Origin: Deltaproteobacteria bacterium
GTDB taxonomy: Bacteria; Bdellovibrionota; JAJCYS01
Assembly (NCBI GenBank): GCA_029262815.1
Contig: JAJCYS010000008.1
Location: forward strand, 147,898 to 211,897
Direction of reading: 5' to 3'
DNA length: 64,000 nt
Position 1 is the stretch's first letter. Every line of letters starts with the position of its first letter. The translations under genes were made by a program, and so were the position numbers. Of the stretch, positions 61,170-64,000 are shown piece after piece. The notes beneath the pieces are model-generated. The model made no database searches. It was not told the DNA's origin and was given only the letters and a program-made list of their open reading frames with translations.

Positions 61170-63272
61170 TTACACATCCTGTGGTATACGAATTTCTCGA
61201 GATTTACTTGTCCCATCACTAGGTGACACCCACCCAAGAGACTCCATCCGTTCAATAATCCGTGCAGCTCGATTATATCCAATACGCAACTTTCGTTGCA
61301 AAAAACTGATGCTTGCAATTTTGTATTCACGGACTAAGTTTATGGCTTCCTGAAACATGGGGTCATCTTCTTCTCCCCCTGCTGCAGAACGCTCTTTCTG
61401 CTCGGCACCTGCTTCAATCGCGTTTACAGCAGCCACATCATATTGTGCCGAATAGGTTTCACGAAAGTAAGCAACCAACTCATGTACCTCTCGATCCGAG
61501 ATGTAGGCCCCATGGACACGTTGCAATCCACTAGCGCCTGAGGACGTAAAGAGCATATCCCCTTTGCCCAAAAGCCTGTCCGCACCCCCTGTATCTAATA
61601 TTGTACGAGAGTCAATTTTGCTACTCACCTTAAAAGATACACGCGCTGTAAAATTTGCTTTGATCGTACCCGTGATCACATCTACGGATGGCCTTTGTGT
61701 AGCCAAGATAAGATGTATCCCCGCTGCACGGGCTTTTTGTGCAAGTCGTGCAATGCAGTATTCGACATCTTTTGCTGCCGTAATCATAAGATCGGCAAAT
61801 TCATCTACAATCACAACAATAAAAGGCAGCTGTTCATCCATAGGCACTTTTTTATTGTAGTTCTCTAAATGTCGCACTTGTTTTAGATGTAATAAACTAT
61901 ACCGACGCTCCATCTCCATCACAGCCCAATTCAATGCACTAGCCGCCTTGGCTGGTTCCGTAACTACAGGTGCTAGCAAATGAGGAATCCCTTCGTACAC
62001 ACTCAACTCAACCATCTTGGGATCAATCATAATCAGTCGCAACTTTTCAGGACCATATCGATAGAGAAGCCCACACAACATGGCATTAATAAATACACTT
62101 TTTCCAGTTCCTGTAGCACCAGCCACCAATAAGTGTGGCATCTTACTCAAATCGACTGCATGCGGATCGCCAAAAGATGTTTCTCCGAGCACCAAAGGAA
62201 TACGTTTTGTCTTATCTCGAAAGGAATCAGATTCAATCAAATTTTTTAAATAAACCATTTTTCGATGCTTATTTGGAATCTCAATGCCCACGCTCGGTTT
62301 GCCAGGCAAAGGAGCCACGATACGGACATTGTATGAACTGAGCGCCATGGTCAAGTCATCACTCAATCCTGCAATTTTACTGATTTTAATTCCACTCGCA
62401 GGCTGAAATTCAAACGTCGTAATCACAGGGCCTGGGTTGGCATGCACAACCGCACCGTCAATCCCAAACCCATGTAGTTTCTCTTCGAGAATTTGCGCCG
62501 TCTTTCTTACTTCAGTCGAATTCACACCTATTTCACTCTCTTCTTTTGTAAGTAGTGAAATATTAGGAGACCGGTAGCGTTTCTTTATATTATCCGCATC
62601 AGATTCAATTTCATTCTTTTGAGATCGCTCACTGAACCGACGTTTGCGAATGGGCATTTTAGGTGTTTTCTGATACGAACGATCTGGCCAAAACCAACTG
62701 AACGCTTTCAACCCCCATACTGTTGCATGCACAGGTGCCATCACAACCTTGGGTAACCATTTTTGTATAGATAAATTAAAGGTCACAAACCCCAGCACAG
62801 CAGCCAACACACCCCAAAATACGAGCCCGCCCCACGGACCTATCAAAGCGACACTGTAACTACCAATGGTGCCCCCAACGACACCGCCCCACAAAAAAAT
62901 TTCTTTTATTGGCGCAACCAAAGATGCCACAACTGCCATACAAACCAAAAATCCTGAAATCCCCAGGAGCCCTGCCACATTGCCTCGCGACTCTTCTTTT
63001 TCTGAAATTGTAAAAAAGTAACAGGCGTTGATGAGGAAAAAACCTACGAGAAACCAACTCATATTTCCGAAAACAACATACGCAATGTCAGCAATATATG
63101 CACCTACTCGCCCAGCTTTATTAAAATAGACCATTGAATCGTGTCCCATTTTTATAACACGCAGCGAAGGGTCTTCTGGCGAGTACGTTCCCAACGCAAT
63201 AGCTAGGAAGCTACCTAGAATAAGATATAAAATCGCATTCACACGAACAGCGATTAATTCTTTAACATTCAC
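61170..63272 (-). CDS. ftsK: DNA translocase FtsK/SpoIIIE
   Basis: 700 residues from GTG 63272 behind GGAG. Four or five N-terminal membrane helices (to about 180) lead through a short linker to the motor: Walker A VAGATGTGKSVFINAMLCG, Walker B PFIVVIVDEFADLMI, and LILATQRPSVDVITG. A gamma DNA-reading domain ends it (about 635-700: EYKIASISFLQRKLRIGYNR). It pumps chromosome DNA through the closing septum. The linker is short compared with E. coli FtsK. Confidence 0.97.
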   Translation of the reverse strand: MNVKELIAVRVNAILYLILGSFLAIALGTYSPEDPSLRVIKMGHDSMVYFNKAGRVGAYIADIAYVVFGNMSWFLVGFFLINACYFFTISEKEESRGNVAGLLGISGFLVCMAVVASLVAPIKEIFLWGGVVGGTIGSYSVALIGPWGGLVFWGVLAAVLGFVTFNLSIQKWLPKVVMAPVHATVWGLKAFSWFWPDRSYQKTPKMPIRKRRFSERSQKNEIESDADNIKKRYRSPNISLLTKEESEIGVNSTEVRKTAQILEEKLHGFGIDGAVVHANPGPVITTFEFQPASGIKISKIAGLSDDLTMALSSYNVRIVAPLPGKPSVGIEIPNKHRKMVYLKNLIESDSFRDKTKRIPLVLGETSFGDPHAVDLSKMPHLLVAGATGTGKSVFINAMLCGLLYRYGPEKLRLIMIDPKMVELSVYEGIPHLLAPVVTEPAKAASALNWAVMEMERRYSLLHLKQVRHLENYNKKVPMDEQLPFIVVIVDEFADLMITAAKDVEYCIARLAQKARAAGIHLILATQRPSVDVITGTIKANFTARVSFKVSSKIDSRTILDTGGADRLLGKGDMLFTSSGASGLQRVHGAYISDREVHELVAYFRETYSAQYDVAAVNAIEAGAEQKERSAAGGEEDDPMFQEAINLVREYKIASISFLQRKLRIGYNRAARIIERMESLGWVSPSDGTSKSREIRIPQDV

Positions 63273-63290
63273 AGATTTTTTCTCCTTCTT

Positions 63291-64000
63291 TCAAATGCTC
63301 TGCCTGTCCGGCGATAAACAACTCAAATACGATCCCACTGTTTTTTCCAACCCATAGTAAAGCGCATCACAAATCAACGCGTGCCCAATAGACACTTCTT
63401 GAATCTCTGGGATCGTTTTAATCAATAGAGATAAATTTTCTAAATTCAAATCATGTCCAGCATTTAAGCCCAGACCCCTCGTTGTCAATTCTTGTGCCAC
63501 TCGTTGGTACCGACCAACCACTTCAGCATGTTTGGGTGTATTAAATGTGTCAGCATACACTTCAGTATACAACTCCACTCGGTCGGTACGAATTTCTTGA
63601 AGGTTGTCCATATCCTTTTCCGTCAGCTCAAGTGGATCCACAAAAAGGGACACCCGAATATCCTCTTGAGATAACTCTTGAACAACTTCTTTTAAAAATG
63701 AGACCTGGTTAGTTATCTGCCAACCAGCATTCGAAGTAATCACATCTGGAGGATCAGGCACCAGCGTACACTGGGCGGGCTTCACTTCTTTTACCATACC
63801 TACAAATGACTCACTCGGATACCCTTCGATATTGAACTCTACATCAATATGTTCAGATATTGCATATACGTCTTCTCGCATGATATGTCGATTATCGGGT
63901 CTAGGATGTACTGTAATTCCCTCAGCTCCATATGAAATAATATCTTGGGTAACCTGAAGTACATTCGGACTATTTTTCCCTCGAGCATTTCGCAATGTCG
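63291..64000 (-). CDS. pdxJ: pyridoxine 5'-phosphate synthase, 5' end outside window
   Basis: The frame is open to the right edge: before RNARGKNSPNVLQ the edge codons read T-L, as in the conserved HVATLRNARG of PdxJ. The TTG at 63995 is therefore not the start and about 10-15 residues are missing. GAEGITVHPRPDNRHIMRED, FNIEGYPSESF, LVPDPPDVITSNAGW (usually LVPE) and LNAGHDLN are present. It condenses an amino-ketone phosphate with deoxyxylulose phosphate to give pyridoxine phosphate. It lies 18 bases before ftsK. Confidence 0.95.
   Translation of the reverse strand, partial: TLRNARGKNSPNVLQVTQDIISYGAEGITVHPRPDNRHIMREDVYAISEHIDVEFNIEGYPSESFVGMVKEVKPAQCTLVPDPPDVITSNAGWQITNQVSFLKEVVQELSQEDIRVSLFVDPLELTEKDMDNLQEIRTDRVELYTEVYADTFNTPKHAEVVGRYQRVAQELTTRGLGLNAGHDLNLENLSLLIKTIPEIQEVSIGHALICDALYYGLEKTVGSYLSCLSPDRQSI

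Overview
The window comes from a Gram-negative bacterium of low GC content (roughly 40% by eye). It encodes LolA, an outer-membrane secretin, lipoprotein signal peptides and a sphingomyelinase-like exonuclease-fold protein. SpoVG, a CTC/TL5-type L25, a K+-dependent membrane pyrophosphatase, a FliA-type sigma factor and Tad pili together resemble deltaproteobacterial or Bdellovibrionota-type genomes. That placement is an inference; no rRNA gene is present to test it. There is no prophage, CRISPR array or large mobile island. No gene-free stretch exceeds about 270 bases.

Layout. 1-5.5 kb: a DUF898 membrane protein (cut by the left edge) coupled to an M48 protease, an exonuclease-fold phosphodiesterase, an exported protein that appears to start at ATT behind an attenuator-like leader, and a RAYT transposase framed by 17-bp inverted repeats next to tRNA-Thr. 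5.8-16 kb: a REC-kinase hybrid, rlmB and proS, an elbB gene interrupted by a stop codon, a HEAT-repeat lipoprotein, a FliA-type sigma gene, and a two-gene operon whose second product is only the N-terminal ring domain of FliF. 16-28.6 kb: four tRNAs (Tyr, Gly, Thr, Trp), exported proteins of unknown role, oxidoreductases, a MurL-like epimerase, a Lnt-like protein lacking the catalytic Cys, and a GT9-like protein. 28.7-31.5 kb: an overlapping kinase-uppP-response regulator operon. 31.6-35.4 kb: a plus-strand cluster of pilin-like proteins with a CpaB-like and a PEGA protein. 35.5-41 kb: metK, a TPR protein and a YD-repeat protein. 41-48.6 kb: a ten-gene minus-strand tad operon whose CpaE-like and CpaF ATPases are fused. 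48.7-64 kb: nth, a GH1-like protein coupled to a polysaccharide deacetylase, a YhhQ-type transporter, then a housekeeping run (rdgB, rph, hppA, pth, rplY, prs, tRNA-Gln, spoVG, lolA, ftsK, pdxJ).

The most interesting inference is a flagellar-style sigma hierarchy attached to pili. Good sigma-54 sites (GG-N10-GC) precede the fliA-like gene, the FliF-domain operon and the first pilin-like cluster. A sigma-28-like site (a -10 of GCCGATAT) precedes the main tad operon, and another precedes a small exported protein. No flagellin, motor or hook gene lies in this window. The elements of the flagellar cascade that are visible here therefore sit around Tad-type pilus genes.
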